A DNA stretch of 64,000 nucleotides from Rachicladosporium sp. CCFEE 5018 (Eukaryota; Ascomycota; Dothideomycetes; Cladosporiales; Cladosporiaceae). Position 1 is the stretch's first letter. Each line of letters opens with the position of its first letter. A model generated the notes under the pieces. That model was not told the DNA's origin, made no database searches, and saw only the letters and a program-made list of their open reading frames with translations. Positions 21,445 to 31,911 of this stretch are shown here, piece after piece. The translations under genes were made by a program, and so were the position numbers. Where the stretch lies: positions 75,521 to 139,520 of the forward strand of contig KZ111146.1 of assembly GCA_002077045.2 (NCBI GenBank), given 5' to 3'.

Positions 21445-22573
21445 ATGGCTACTAATGGCAGCACCGAATCGGATCCCGTCCTGCGCTCTATCGCCGAGAC
21501 AAAGGTGACCTACAAACGCTTGGGCAACAGCGGTCTCCGAGTCTCAGTACCCATTCTCGGCGCAATGCACTACGGCGACGCAGCATGGCAGCCCTGGGTC
21601 ATGGACGAGGAAGCATCGCTCCCATTGCTAAAAGCTGCATACGACCGTGGCTTGAACACCTGGGACACCGCCAACGTCTATAGCAATGGTGCGAGCGAGG
21701 TGATTATCGGCAAGGCTTTGAAGAAGTACAACATCCCACGCAACAAGATCTTGATTCTCAGCAAGTGCTTCGGGCCAGTGGGCGAGGAGCCTGGGGTTCG
21801 CGGCGTGGTATACGGGGAGAAGTTATACGAGTCCAAAGACTATATCAATCAGGGAGGTCGGTAGCCGCGACCTCGTAATTCCCACTCATGACTAACCAGA
21901 CGCAGGCCTCTCCCGCTCCGCAATCTTCACAGCCGTAAACGCCTCACTCAAGCGTCTCGATCTCGAATACCTCGATCTTTTGCAGATCCACCGTTTCGAC
22001 AAGCAGACTCCGATTGAGGAGACGATGCAAGCCCTGCATGACCTCGTCCGCAGCGGCAAAGTCCACTACATAGGCGCCTCTTCCATGTACGCCTACCAGT
22101 TCGCCATGATGCAGCATGCCGCAGAGAAGCACGGCTGGACGAAGTTCGTGAGCATGCAGAACCACTATAATCTGCTATATCGTGAGGAGGAGCGCGAGAT
22201 GAATGCGTACTGCAACGCTACGGGCGTAGGTCTCATACCCTGGGGTCCGCTATGCCAGGGTCACCTCGCGCGGCCGATTTCAGCTCTCGGGTCAACGAAA
22301 CGAAGCGAAGGCCAGAAAGACACGAGTATCTGGAACACGGAAGCGGATGTAGAAATCATCAAGCGGGTTGAGGAGTTGGCGAAGAAAAAGGACTGGAGTA
22401 TGAGTACTGTGAGCTTGGCGTGGATCAACGCGAAGATCTCGAGTCCGATTATTGGGTTCTCGAGTGTGCAGAGGATGGAGGAGGCGTTTGAGGCGAATTC
22501 GAAGACACTTACGGAGGAGGAGGTGAAGTACTTGGAGGAGCCTTATAAGCCACGGGCGATTGTGGGACACTAG
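21445..22573 (+). CDS. Aldo-keto reductase
   Basis: Two exons (21445-21856, 21906-22573) give 359 residues; the 49-nt intron has a GACTAACC branch box, and the GTCGGT donor is the one that keeps the frame. The NADP(H)-dependent TIM-barrel signature is complete: TWDTANVYSNGASEVIIG supplies the catalytic Asp and Tyr, the Lys lies in ILILSK, and the His in DLLQIHRFD. The C-terminal SSPIIGFSSVQRMEEAF block binds the cofactor phosphate. Overall pattern and length fit the fungal class related to yeast YPR127W/AAD-type enzymes and norsolorinic-acid-reductase-like proteins, which reduce aldehydes and ketones; the substrate cannot be told. Cytosolic; no targeting signal. Clustering with secondary metabolism is not supported by the neighbours. 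Confidence 0.9.
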
Positions 22574-22901
22574 GCAATGCACGCATGCAGTAGTCTTGGT
22601 ATACTAAACGCTGCCGTCACTGTTGAAGGTAGTCGCTGCTGAGCGCAGTCGCTGCGCCCTACCCTCTCAGTGAAGCCTCTTGAAGTAGTATGAACACTAC
22701 TCAAGTCACACCTTGAGCATGTCATCTACTCCTAGCCACCATTTCCCTTCTACAAAGCATATTGAGCACATTCCTCCAGATCACGGACGATCACACAGAA
22801 CACAGTCATACTGCCCCTTACCCTATCGCGAGCCACCCTGATCGCGAGCCACTCGTCGCAAAGGTCTAGATCAGCAACGCTAACACGGAGACCAGATCAA
22901 A

Positions 22902-22985
22902 ATGTCTCGGCCTCGCCCGAACGGACCAACACCAGTGATACCCAGGCCGCTATATCCTCCTCCGTTGCCAAGACCGCCGCGATAG
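22902..22985 (+). CDS. Possible 27-residue Pro/Arg-rich peptide ORF
   Basis: An ATG at 22902, in the favourable context AAAATGTC, opens 27 codons ending at TAG. Thirteen residues are Pro and five Arg (MSRPRPNGPTPVIPRP start). Its composition and first residues resemble the longer Pro-rich frame 500 bp downstream. No splice sites or regulatory motifs were identified. It is too short to trust without transcript evidence. Confidence 0.2.
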   Translation: MSRPRPNGPTPVIPRPLYPPPLPRPPR

Positions 22986-23378
22986 ATGCACCGCTGCATT
23001 CGAGCGGGATCGAAATTCACATCAGCAGCATGCACGGGCGTTTAAATCCTAAAGAAAGGCGAGGAGATAGGTAAGGAATAGCAATTTGAACTCGAAAAGT
23101 ACCTGTATCATCCATCCCGGACTACCTTCGTCTCGGTGAGCACATGAATAGACATTGACACTCAGCTTCGCGGAATGTGTAGTGTCAATGCATGGTTACT
23201 GAGGGTCTGTCTTGCTGGTAAAGACACGAACAGCTTGACTCACCAACGTCGTCGTGGACTGCCCACGGCGCGTTGACTACCAAGATGCGCAGTGTACGAT
23301 CTGAAATTGAAGCTGTGAGGTCGTGTCGCTGGTGGTGGCCTCACTAGAACACTCCTCCACCAACAATTCCTCTTCATT

Positions 23379-23621
23379 ATGAAATCCACAGCACCGACCC
23401 GACCACCTGCTATTCACTCACTGCACGCACCATACAGCATCATACATCGATATCCCCCATCGACGCAATTTGATGTCCCGCACATCGCCACGAGAATGTC
23501 AACTAGACCACCGAAGGGCCCACGTCCAGCACCCCCAGGTCGACCTCGTCCAAGTGGTGGGCCAGGGTCGGGACCAAGTGGTCCCAGACCACGCCCGGCA
23601 GGGCCAAGACCGATGCCGTGA
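23379..23621 (+). CDS. Possible small Pro/Gly/Arg-rich protein
   Basis: An 80-codon frame from the ATG at 23379; a second in-frame ATG at 23496 would give 41 residues beginning MSTRPPKGPRPAPPGRPRP. The second half is almost only Pro, Gly, Arg and Ser, in repeated GPRP-like units. The opposite strand is also open through the repeat and reads collagen-like, so composition alone could explain the frame. It might be a basic antimicrobial-like or adaptor peptide, or non-coding GC-rich DNA. The 1.4 kb between the reductase and HEM25 holds nothing else I can support. Confidence 0.25.
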   Translation: MKSTAPTRPPAIHSLHAPYSIIHRYPPSTQFDVPHIATRMSTRPPKGPRPAPPGRPRPSGGPGSGPSGPRPRPAGPRPMP

Positions 23622-24013
23622 AGGCACGCCAGGAGCGGACGTAGTCCCCAGAAGATGATTACCGGGTGGATTGACATCCCGAGTATGGGCATTTCGGCGT
23701 TTGGTTCTTGTCGGCGGTCTCGGGATGAGATAGTAGATAGACCGGAATCGCTTCTACAAGCCCCGTGCGTGGCAGTCTCGGTGTCTCGCGTGAAACGTAT
23801 GGCACGCCCTGAAGGCCAGAGGGGGATCGTGATTCTCTGACGCGTTATGTCGGAGTCTTGTGACAGCTAGCAGTTGAGCGACGGTAGTCAAACGATGTCT
23901 TGGCCTGGCGCAGTGACGCTCAATGAGGCTGCTGCTCGACGTGCCTGCGGCTCTGGATCCACTGATACCGGCTCTAGGGACCCTGGAGGAGTAGAGATCT
24001 CGAGGACAGTCTT

Positions 24014-25048
24014 TCATACCACGGCCGCCCTCTGAGCCCGTCTGATCAGCTCCTCATAGACTGTCCAAGCCAGAGCACTGCTCAGAGCCTTCCGCCCAAT
24101 TCTCAGACTCAGTCCATCGAACATGCTCCTCACGCCCTCTTCTCTGAGCATCATCTTCCCAGCTTTGACCATGTTCCCATACTTCGCCGGCATGAGCTGC
24201 AGTCGCGTCTTGATTGCGTCGAACGGATTCGTCAAGGTAGTCGCCGAAACTGCAGCAATAACTCCAGAAAGGAAATTCGTCCCCAGCGCTCCGTATTTCG
24301 ACGGAACAGGTGCCACGCCCTCGATGATCGGTGCCACAGTATGCAGTCTCGCCTTTGCCTGCTCATACACCAGCACATACAGCCCAGCGTACGGCGCATC
24401 CCTCACAGCCGTCGCGCCGAAGCCCGCGAAGAATCCTCTGAATCCCTCTTTAGCCATTACGTCCCTTCCAGCGCCCAGCAAAGACGTATAAGCATAGTAT
24501 GAGCTCTCATACCGCACCTTAAGCACCGTAACGGGATTCATTACAAATCCCGCCGCGACCCTCGCCAATGCCCCTGTAGCTCCATTCGCCAGATTCCCCA
24601 GCTTAGGCAGCACACTCGAGCTACTCTTCACCTCCAGCACCGCAGGGCCCCCAGCCACGCCCCCAACGCCTCCAACAGGTATCGTTGGTAATTTCGCCGC
24701 GTAGGTGCGCATGCTATTCAGCATGCCGAAGTAGAGCGCGCTGCCGAAGCCTGTGCGAATCACACTCGGCGTTGTGCCACGCCATAGTTGCCGGATTGGG
24801 GATGGGCCGTCTAGGATGGTACGGAGGGCTTGGGAGAGCGTCGAGGAGCGGGACTGCTGGACGCGGGTCTTTAGGAGGTCGGCGGGTTGGAGGAGAAAGG
24901 CGGTGGTACAGCCGCTGCCGAGGCCGGCGAGGAAGTGGAAGCCTTGAGTAAGATCTGGTCAGTCGAGTTGCAGACCATGGAGTGTGGTGATCGCGACATG
25001 GGCATTACCTGTCGAGGCTGTCTTGCGCTTCGCAGCTCCATCGGACAT
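24014..25048 (-). CDS. HEM25: Mitochondrial glycine carrier (SLC25A38/Hem25 type)
   Basis: Exon 1 (25048-25009) encodes a short leader, MSDGAAKRKTAST; after a 66-nt intron (GTAATG donor, GACTGACC branch box) exon 2 (24942-24014) completes 322 residues. The three repeats of the carrier family are clear, with signature motifs QPADLLKTRVQ, NPVTVLKVRYES and NPFDAIKTRLQL, and GFFAGFGATAVRDAPYAGLYV, typical of the SLC25A38 branch. Hem25 imports glycine across the inner mitochondrial membrane for the first step of haem synthesis (5-aminolevulinate). A Gly/Ala/Val-rich insertion between repeats 1 and 2 (~residues 105-135) is longer than in yeast. The initiating exon is only 40 nt, so it is easily missed; the LAGLGSGCTTAFLLQPAD match before the second exon's first ATG proves the extension. 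Confidence 0.9.
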
Positions 25049-25491
25049 TGCACTATGGGTATCGAAATGTCATGCTGCGACTAAGAACAGACGGGAAGGA
25101 AACGTATGTACATCATTGCTGATCGCAGCATGTCATTGGAAGATATCGGGAGTCTTCACATGCGAATGCGTTCGGAGTGAATCGCGAAAAAGTGAAGTGA
25201 CGTCGATGATGTACCTAAACGCGAGGTCACATGAGATATCCAACATGTGATGCAGAATGGCTGTAATGCAGAGAACTGGCGTAGAGTGCTGCACAGATTA
25301 TGTATTATATAGGGAAGTAACAACGCGAGAGAGTGAAGGATGGACATGTACATGGCCTTCCTCCTCAATGCAGCCAATCAACGCAGATTCAGTCTTGGGT
25401 ATAATCGCAGTCTCGGGTATTTTACGCCATGCAAATGCAGCAGATCCAGCTCCGCGCAATATTGACAGTCTTTACAAAGGAGATTATTGAT
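25049..25491. other. Gene-free stretch upstream of HEM25
   Basis: About 440 bp between the HEM25 start and the end of the giant coiled-coil gene, both on the minus strand. It holds the HEM25 promoter and the 3' flank of the next gene. The sequence is comparatively A/T-rich around 25270-25330 and shows no supported frame. Confidence 0.4.
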
Positions 25492-28400
25492 TCACTTGTC
25501 GTCCTCAACCTCCGCTCCAGCGCTCACAGGCTCAAACTCATCAGCTAGACTCTTGAAAGCAGGAGGCTCGGCATCGGTGACATCGAGATCGTCGTCTTGG
25601 CTCGCTTCAGTACCGTAGGGAGATCGGAGATGAGTGTCCTTAGCATCGGTATCGTAGCTGTGGTCACCGAAGAGCCCTGGCGTACCGAGAGGCGTTATCG
25701 GGAGCTCTTCATCGTGCGGTGCTGGTACTACCGCTGTGGTCTTTGGGTGCGACAGACCGGGTCGCGACAACCGTGTCGAGGGCAGTGCGGGCACCGCCTC
25801 TGCCCCAGGACTCGTGCGAACGCCACTAGCAGGTGGTGTCATCAGTCCGTTCATCAGAGCTGGAGGTGGCACTCTTGCAGCTGAAGCAGGTCTCGAAGGT
25901 GTGTGAGAAGTGGACGGCTGGGTAGAAGTTGCCCTAGTCTTAAGCGAAGTGCTCTCCATGCTAGCCCGCCACTTGCTGAACGCAGAGGCCAACGGCGCAG
26001 CCTTGGGCGCAACAAAGCTCGACAGCGATGCAATAGCCTGCGCAGGGTTCAGTGCATTGCCGATGCGGTCCTTCTCCTGCTGCTCCATCTGCAGATTTGC
26101 TCGGATGCGGATGGCAATATAACGAACTGCGTCACGATTGAAGTTGGGGCTTGAGAGTGTGGTGATAAGCTCGGAAAGATCCTCATTGCGGACAGCTAGG
26201 AGCTCACGAAGCCATGTGATCCCCGTATCCCGCTCTTTGACCATTTCGGCATTGCCAGTCTTGAGCTCGTTCCGCAGCTGATCAATACGAGTCTCGCGGT
26301 TCTGCAGCTGCTCCTGGAGCACGAGTATAGATTCGCGCAGAGCTTGCGCCGAGACCTTCTCCGGTGCAGCAAGCTGAGCAGATGTGGCAGGAGGTGTTCT
26401 AGCGTGAGCAGTAATGGCCGCGGCAGCCGCAGACTTCGCAATGTCAAGACGCTCTTCCATATGGCGCATCTTGTCCTCGTAGAGCTCCAGCTTGGCATTG
26501 GCGAGCGAAAGTCGCTCGATTGACATGTTCTCTGTCCACTGCTTGTCCTCGACTGCGTGACGCAAGTGCCGCTCATGCTCTTCTGCGAGGATTCGCACGG
26601 TCGCTTCATGACTGCGGTGAACTTCAGCTAACGCAGCTTGGTGTGAGGACTTCGCCTGACTCATAGCTTTTGCGTGCGCGACCTCCTTCGCCGTGAAGCT
26701 AGACTGATGCGTCGACTTCGCGGCTTCGCCAGTGAACCGTGCATCTTGCAGCTCGGCCTGCGTCCGCGCAAGCTCGCGGGCGAGCTCATCGCGCTCAAGA
26801 ACAGCATGTTGCTTAGCCTCATGCAATTGTGTCACTGCATCCAGACGCGATCGGTGCGACTCGCTACGACCTTCTTCCACCGCGTCTCGGAGTTGGCGCT
26901 GAAGACTCGCATTGGACTCATCCTTCTGCGCGAGGTCTGTTTTCAGTGCTTGTACGGTCTCGCTTAGAGAGCCTTGCGAGCCTTGCAGATGACCGAGCGA
27001 AGTCTCCACATTATCAAGCTCGACCACTCTCTTCTTGAGCTCTAGCAAGTCCGCGTCCCGGCGATCCACATCCTGCTGCAACGCCGTGTTCGCCAGTTGC
27101 AGACTCGCCGCGTTACTGGTCCAAGTAGCTTCTCGCTCTTGCCACTGCGTACGCTGCGTGACTAGCTGACCAGCAGCCGTAGCCATGTCCGAGTGCAGCT
27201 TCTCTAGCCTCCTCCGCATACCAGTACTGGCATCTTGATTCTCTTCAAGCTGCCGCTCCAGATTATCGACTGTCGCCTCTAGCTCATCGCGTTCCAGCTT
27301 GTTCTCCTCGCGTGCCTCGCTAAGCTGAGTCTCCAGATCTGCAATGTTAGTGAGTAGCTCCTGCTTCACAATCTTTCCGTCGTCGATCTCCTGCCGCCAT
27401 CGCGTGCTGGACGTGCGATACTCTTCAAGTGTGGCTTGCATAGCCTCGCCTTCATTGTTGATGCTCTGCAAGTGTGTCTCGGCTCGCTCCCTCGCGTGCT
27501 CGGCCGTCTCAGCACGGCGCCGTAGCTCATGGCGCTCGTTCTCGAGAGCGTGGATGCGGGACTCATCGTCACGCTCAGACTCACGAAGGAGCCTCAGCTC
27601 TTCTTCAGCCAGACCAAGCAGTCTAGCCTTCTCTGCGTAGCGTGCCTCTGCTTCTCGAACCTCAATGCCGCGTTCATTGATCTCACCTTCGAGTGCAAGG
27701 AGCTGCTGTTCATGCGCAGTGGCGTTCACGAGCGGATCGTACTCATCCGAGGAGTCATGCGCATCGACGTCAAGATCGCTAGTTGTGCGCTTTGTGACGG
27801 CAGTAGAGCTCTTCGACTGCAGTTTGCTGGTCACTTCCTCAACAACAGCCCCAATGTCGTCCAGGTCGAGACTTGCTGACGCCGCGCGAGCGAAGGAGAC
27901 CTTCATGTCGGCCAGCGCAGAGTGCAAATCAGCGATGTCGTGATACGACTGTGACCGTCTGGGACTCTGATCACGTAATGCTTCGAGCACCGCGGACTTG
28001 ATCTGACCACGCTTAGTATCTGTGCCGCGCGAGACAGGACGCTGCTTATTGTTGTCTGAAGGTTCGTCCTCGTCATCAGCATCACTATCGATGTTTGACG
28101 AGCTACGCAGCCCCAGGCTTGGCCGCTGTTCGGAAGATCGAGTACGTTTCAACATAGTGCTTTGCATAGTCTGCAAGCTCAGCTCAAGAGGTTGCAGGTG
28201 CCGCTCAATGACTTTGCCTATTACTTGATCGATGTGACTGTCGAAGAACAAGCTACGCTGCTTTACCTTGTCATCCTCAGGCGAGGACACCAGATCAGAC
28301 CAGTCACTAGCTGGCACGTCGTCCGCCTTGTTAAGGCGACGCACAGCAGGCCAGCTGTTGCGGCCAGGACGTTCGTCGCTATCTGTACGATCATGAATGG

Positions 28401-31400
28401 TGAATGACGAGTCGCCAGGCGGCTGATACGGGAGTGTGTGTCGTCTAGGACTTGGGCTCGGCGCCTCACTGCGAGGCCAGTCTGGAATGTATGAGACAGC
28501 CGAGTAGAGCTGCAGATCTGGACTCCGTAGGGGAGGGTAATCGCCTGGTAATAACCTTGTGTCGGGCGAAGGACTGTCAGACTCGTTCATCTGGCGCATA
28601 ACTGCGTCGATTTCATCGTACGTCGGTTCAAATGCAAGTGGAGACTCCGTCTGTCCAATGCCATTGGGGAACTGGAATGGTCGCAACGGCTCGGACAGAG
28701 ACGGCGTGCTATCCATCTCACTATTCACCTCGTCATGCACTGCAGAAATAGGTTTGTCGTCTGCGACTGACGAATCGTCACGTCTCTCTCCGTCCTCGAG
28801 TGTGTCAGAGGAAGCTGTAGGAACGTATGAGACGCCTGCCACAGGCGATGTCCCCTTCCAAGGACTGGAAGGATGGAACACGAAGGGCTGGGCAAGTGCT
28901 GAAAGTGAGCTCCTCGGCACGTGTCCACTCTTAGCCCCGAACTTGATCGCCTGCTCCGGCGCCTCGTTCTCCTTGTCTTCTCCACTGGTGTTGTGCAACG
29001 AGGATGGCTGTAGCTCAGCTGCGATTGCCTTAGTCAACTGAGCACTAGGACGATCGTTCGTAGTATCTTCAGGCTGCGCGGCGGGCGAACTGGTCATGCT
29101 TGGTGCAGTCTCGGGCTGGTCAATGGGACCATTGAAGTCGTCGGGCTCCGCAAACAGCGGAACAGAGTCTCCATCATCGCCACCTAGGGCGCGCTGTCGT
29201 TTCGATCGCTCTATGCTGCGACCTATGCGACCTTCTGCATCTTCGACTTCCGATCCCTCCGACGCAGTACTCTGTGGCGATCTTGGTTTAAGGATGGGAA
29301 TGGCCTTCGATCTTCGCACAGCCTTAGTATCATCGGGTATCGCAACCTTGCCAAAAATGCTAGTGCTTTCAGTTAATGGCGGAGGCTTCGGGTCTGATGT
29401 AGCAGAGGGTTTAATATTCGCAAAGCTGAACTCAGACGTCGGCAGCACGTGCAAGTTGGCAGGCGCGAAGGCTGGTGCTGCAGCGTTGAACGACACGGAA
29501 GACTTCTGGCGCGCGTGACCGCCCGAGATAGTCCTCCGAACAGCTGGCTGCGTGCTTGTAGTTTTTGCACTACCTATACTGGCGCTAAAGGAAGCGCCTG
29601 GATTGAAGTTAAAGACTGGCGCTTCGACATTGAAGCGAGAGGCAGACTTATTGTGCGTACGGACTTCTTGCTTCGGCGGCTCCGCCCGCAACATTGTCTC
29701 CGCGGAGTCTCGAACGCTGTCAGATTGCTCCTCTGCGTGAGAACTCAGGCCGTTGGTACTCTGTCGGCCGTGGTGCGGATCACTCGCTCTCGGTTTGAAG
29801 TCACGGATATGCTCTGCATGTAGCACCTCTCGTTCGAGGTCTTCGCTGATATTGTGCCGGTGACCTCGTGGCGTGGGTACCACGATGTCTTCGTTGAACG
29901 CGGAGCTACGCACAGCTGACGAGTCATGCTTAACAAGATCCACATCTTCCTCGTCGTCGCCTTCTGGTACTTCAGGCAGTAGTGGTACCGCAGCCTGGAC
30001 AGGAGTCTGCCGCTGGGGAAACGGCTTCTGTGCTGGCATCTGAGGTTGAGGTATCTGCACAGACTGCGAATATGCATGCTGCCGTCGCCGTTGATCCTCC
30101 ATTAAGCCTCTCCGGTAGTCGTCAGCACCCGGAGGCACTGCTTGCTGGCCAACCGGTGACCCTGGTCCTCTGCTGTTGGTCAGTCCATTGCGTAGCGCTG
30201 CGAGTTGTGCCGGTGATCCGATCCGGGGTAGTGGTCCTGGTGCGAATGCAGGCTGTGGCGAGAACGCTGTCGGCGACGCAAAGCCGGAACGAGTGCGCTG
30301 CCCATGCAGAAATCCGGGGAAGTCGCCCTGAAATGTCGAGTGTCGATGCATGTGGCCATATGGCCCATGCATTGGCGAGATTGGACTTGCCATGGACATG
30401 GTGTGCGAGTGACCTCGAAGCATACCCGGCCGCCCTATGCTAGGACTCGGCCCGTTCGTCAGCGGTGGCGAGAAAGGCAGCGAAGGATACTGGCTGGCGG
30501 TCTGACGCTGCATGTCCTGTCCCGGTGAAGGCGAGAGCACATCCGCGCCAAGACTCACACCGAGAGCTGCGAGCTTTGCTTCTGTCAGTCGATCCATGTA
30601 CTCTGCCCATAGCTTCAAGTTCGGTAGTAGTACGCGGAATGCGCCTCTATCGGTCGACTCGGTATTTAATTCGGCCTCGTTCGGGAATATAGGCCTCACG
30701 TGAGCAAGGCCCTCCGAACTTGTAGCGTCGGGCTCGAGATCAAATCCCCGAATGCTGTAGCCAGCATCCTCGAAGTCTCTGAGACGTGCCTCGAATTCTT
30801 CGGAGCTGAGCGGCGTTGCGGCGCCATGCGCAGGGTAGTCAATTTGAGGGAGTGATACGATGCATGCTCGCCCACGCCAGCTGACTCGCTTTCTCGTCCT
30901 GAGCGTATCTAAACGTGGTTTGGGCTCACTTGGCGGTGCCTCCGCTTCTTCCTCTGCTGCACGATCTTCCACGGCAGGCTGGACTTCCGATACCTCATCC
31001 GCTTCCTCGATCGCCTCATCGACCGCTGGCGTCTCAGCGTTCGTAGCTGTGTCAAGCGGCGCCTCGGATGCAGCGCGAGATGGCAGCTGAAACACCTTCT
31101 CGTGGAAAGGGCTGAGCGCCTTCGCAAGCCTCTCCTCTGGAGTCAAAGTACCGGTCGCAGGCGGCGTCACAGCCCATCGGGAAGCTTGTAAGCCGTCCAT
31201 ACTCTCCCTCTGCTTGTGACGCAGGCTGTCCCAGAACGAATGCTGATCCAATGTCCTGTTCTCCTCCCTCGTCCTGTGATGACTCGTATCGCTCCGCACA
31301 CTGAGGTCGTCCTCGGTTGTCGTTGGAGCAGCAGCAGCACCTGCTTCGCGCTCAGATGTGGTCGAGCTTCTACCCCACGCTACTTTGCGTGCCGTTGCAC

Positions 31401-31911
31401 TTCGAGGACGATTGACCCAACGCTGGGTTCTCGATCGCGGAGTATGCTCGCTGTCTTCCTCACCCACAGTGCCTATCCTCGAGTCTCCTGCGGCCACGTG
31501 ATCCTGTGCTGCCGAGACTTGACCAACTTTGCTCGGTATTAGATGCTCGAGACTGAAGCTTGGGCCCGGCGAAGAGTTGATGTAGTCGTCACTATAAGCT
31601 TGTTCGGAAACCGCGGTACGTGCTGAACGCGATAGTAATGAAGGCGAGATGTCCCGAGCGTATGGGCTGCCCCAAGCAGCTGTGTAGTACTCGGATCTGT
31701 AGTCTGGCAATTCCGATTGAGAAGAATGAGACACTGCACTTCCAGTTGCAGGTGTATGTGCTGCGGATGGTTTTTTGGCCTCTGGACTCAAGAACGCTTG
31801 ATCGATAGTCGAATGCCTCCCGCTGGTTGGATGCGTTGCGTTGTCCCGGTGGAAAGGGGCTTGGACAGTCCCAGCGCGAGCAGGCCCTTGAATTTCAGCC
31901 CTGCTGCTCAT
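25492..31911 (-). CDS. Very large coiled-coil protein of unknown function
   Basis: One uninterrupted exon of 2139 residues from the ATG at 31911-31909. The first ~1350 residues are mostly disordered, Ser/Pro/Glu-rich, with many SP/TP sites; an ordered island at about residue 340 reads RKRVSWRGRACIVSLP and is followed by a folded-looking segment ending AGYSIRGFDLEPD. Residues ~1400-1955 form a nearly continuous Glu/Arg/Leu/Ala coiled coil with heptad spacing. The tail (~1960-2139) is Pro/Ser-rich and ends in an acidic VEDDK. There is no signal peptide, membrane helix, kinase or motor domain. The design suits a scaffold at microtubule-organising centres, septal pores or the cell cortex, but I recognise no specific family. 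Alternatives include a vesicle tether. The gene occupies 10% of the window. Confidence 0.8.
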   Translation of the reverse strand: MSSRAEIQGPARAGTVQAPFHRDNATHPTSGRHSTIDQAFLSPEAKKPSAAHTPATGSAVSHSSQSELPDYRSEYYTAAWGSPYARDISPSLLSRSARTAVSEQAYSDDYINSSPGPSFSLEHLIPSKVGQVSAAQDHVAAGDSRIGTVGEEDSEHTPRSRTQRWVNRPRSATARKVAWGRSSTTSEREAGAAAAPTTTEDDLSVRSDTSHHRTREENRTLDQHSFWDSLRHKQRESMDGLQASRWAVTPPATGTLTPEERLAKALSPFHEKVFQLPSRAASEAPLDTATNAETPAVDEAIEEADEVSEVQPAVEDRAAEEEAEAPPSEPKPRLDTLRTRKRVSWRGRACIVSLPQIDYPAHGAATPLSSEEFEARLRDFEDAGYSIRGFDLEPDATSSEGLAHVRPIFPNEAELNTESTDRGAFRVLLPNLKLWAEYMDRLTEAKLAALGVSLGADVLSPSPGQDMQRQTASQYPSLPFSPPLTNGPSPSIGRPGMLRGHSHTMSMASPISPMHGPYGHMHRHSTFQGDFPGFLHGQRTRSGFASPTAFSPQPAFAPGPLPRIGSPAQLAALRNGLTNSRGPGSPVGQQAVPPGADDYRRGLMEDQRRRQHAYSQSVQIPQPQMPAQKPFPQRQTPVQAAVPLLPEVPEGDDEEDVDLVKHDSSAVRSSAFNEDIVVPTPRGHRHNISEDLEREVLHAEHIRDFKPRASDPHHGRQSTNGLSSHAEEQSDSVRDSAETMLRAEPPKQEVRTHNKSASRFNVEAPVFNFNPGASFSASIGSAKTTSTQPAVRRTISGGHARQKSSVSFNAAAPAFAPANLHVLPTSEFSFANIKPSATSDPKPPPLTESTSIFGKVAIPDDTKAVRRSKAIPILKPRSPQSTASEGSEVEDAEGRIGRSIERSKRQRALGGDDGDSVPLFAEPDDFNGPIDQPETAPSMTSSPAAQPEDTTNDRPSAQLTKAIAAELQPSSLHNTSGEDKENEAPEQAIKFGAKSGHVPRSSLSALAQPFVFHPSSPWKGTSPVAGVSYVPTASSDTLEDGERRDDSSVADDKPISAVHDEVNSEMDSTPSLSEPLRPFQFPNGIGQTESPLAFEPTYDEIDAVMRQMNESDSPSPDTRLLPGDYPPLRSPDLQLYSAVSYIPDWPRSEAPSPSPRRHTLPYQPPGDSSFTIHDRTDSDERPGRNSWPAVRRLNKADDVPASDWSDLVSSPEDDKVKQRSLFFDSHIDQVIGKVIERHLQPLELSLQTMQSTMLKRTRSSEQRPSLGLRSSSNIDSDADDEDEPSDNNKQRPVSRGTDTKRGQIKSAVLEALRDQSPRRSQSYHDIADLHSALADMKVSFARAASASLDLDDIGAVVEEVTSKLQSKSSTAVTKRTTSDLDVDAHDSSDEYDPLVNATAHEQQLLALEGEINERGIEVREAEARYAEKARLLGLAEEELRLLRESERDDESRIHALENERHELRRRAETAEHARERAETHLQSINNEGEAMQATLEEYRTSSTRWRQEIDDGKIVKQELLTNIADLETQLSEAREENKLERDELEATVDNLERQLEENQDASTGMRRRLEKLHSDMATAAGQLVTQRTQWQEREATWTSNAASLQLANTALQQDVDRRDADLLELKKRVVELDNVETSLGHLQGSQGSLSETVQALKTDLAQKDESNASLQRQLRDAVEEGRSESHRSRLDAVTQLHEAKQHAVLERDELARELARTQAELQDARFTGEAAKSTHQSSFTAKEVAHAKAMSQAKSSHQAALAEVHRSHEATVRILAEEHERHLRHAVEDKQWTENMSIERLSLANAKLELYEDKMRHMEERLDIAKSAAAAAITAHARTPPATSAQLAAPEKVSAQALRESILVLQEQLQNRETRIDQLRNELKTGNAEMVKERDTGITWLRELLAVRNEDLSELITTLSSPNFNRDAVRYIAIRIRANLQMEQQEKDRIGNALNPAQAIASLSSFVAPKAAPLASAFSKWRASMESTSLKTRATSTQPSTSHTPSRPASAARVPPPALMNGLMTPPASGVRTSPGAEAVPALPSTRLSRPGLSHPKTTAVVPAPHDEELPITPLGTPGLFGDHSYDTDAKDTHLRSPYGTEASQDDDLDVTDAEPPAFKSLADEFEPVSAGAEVEDDK

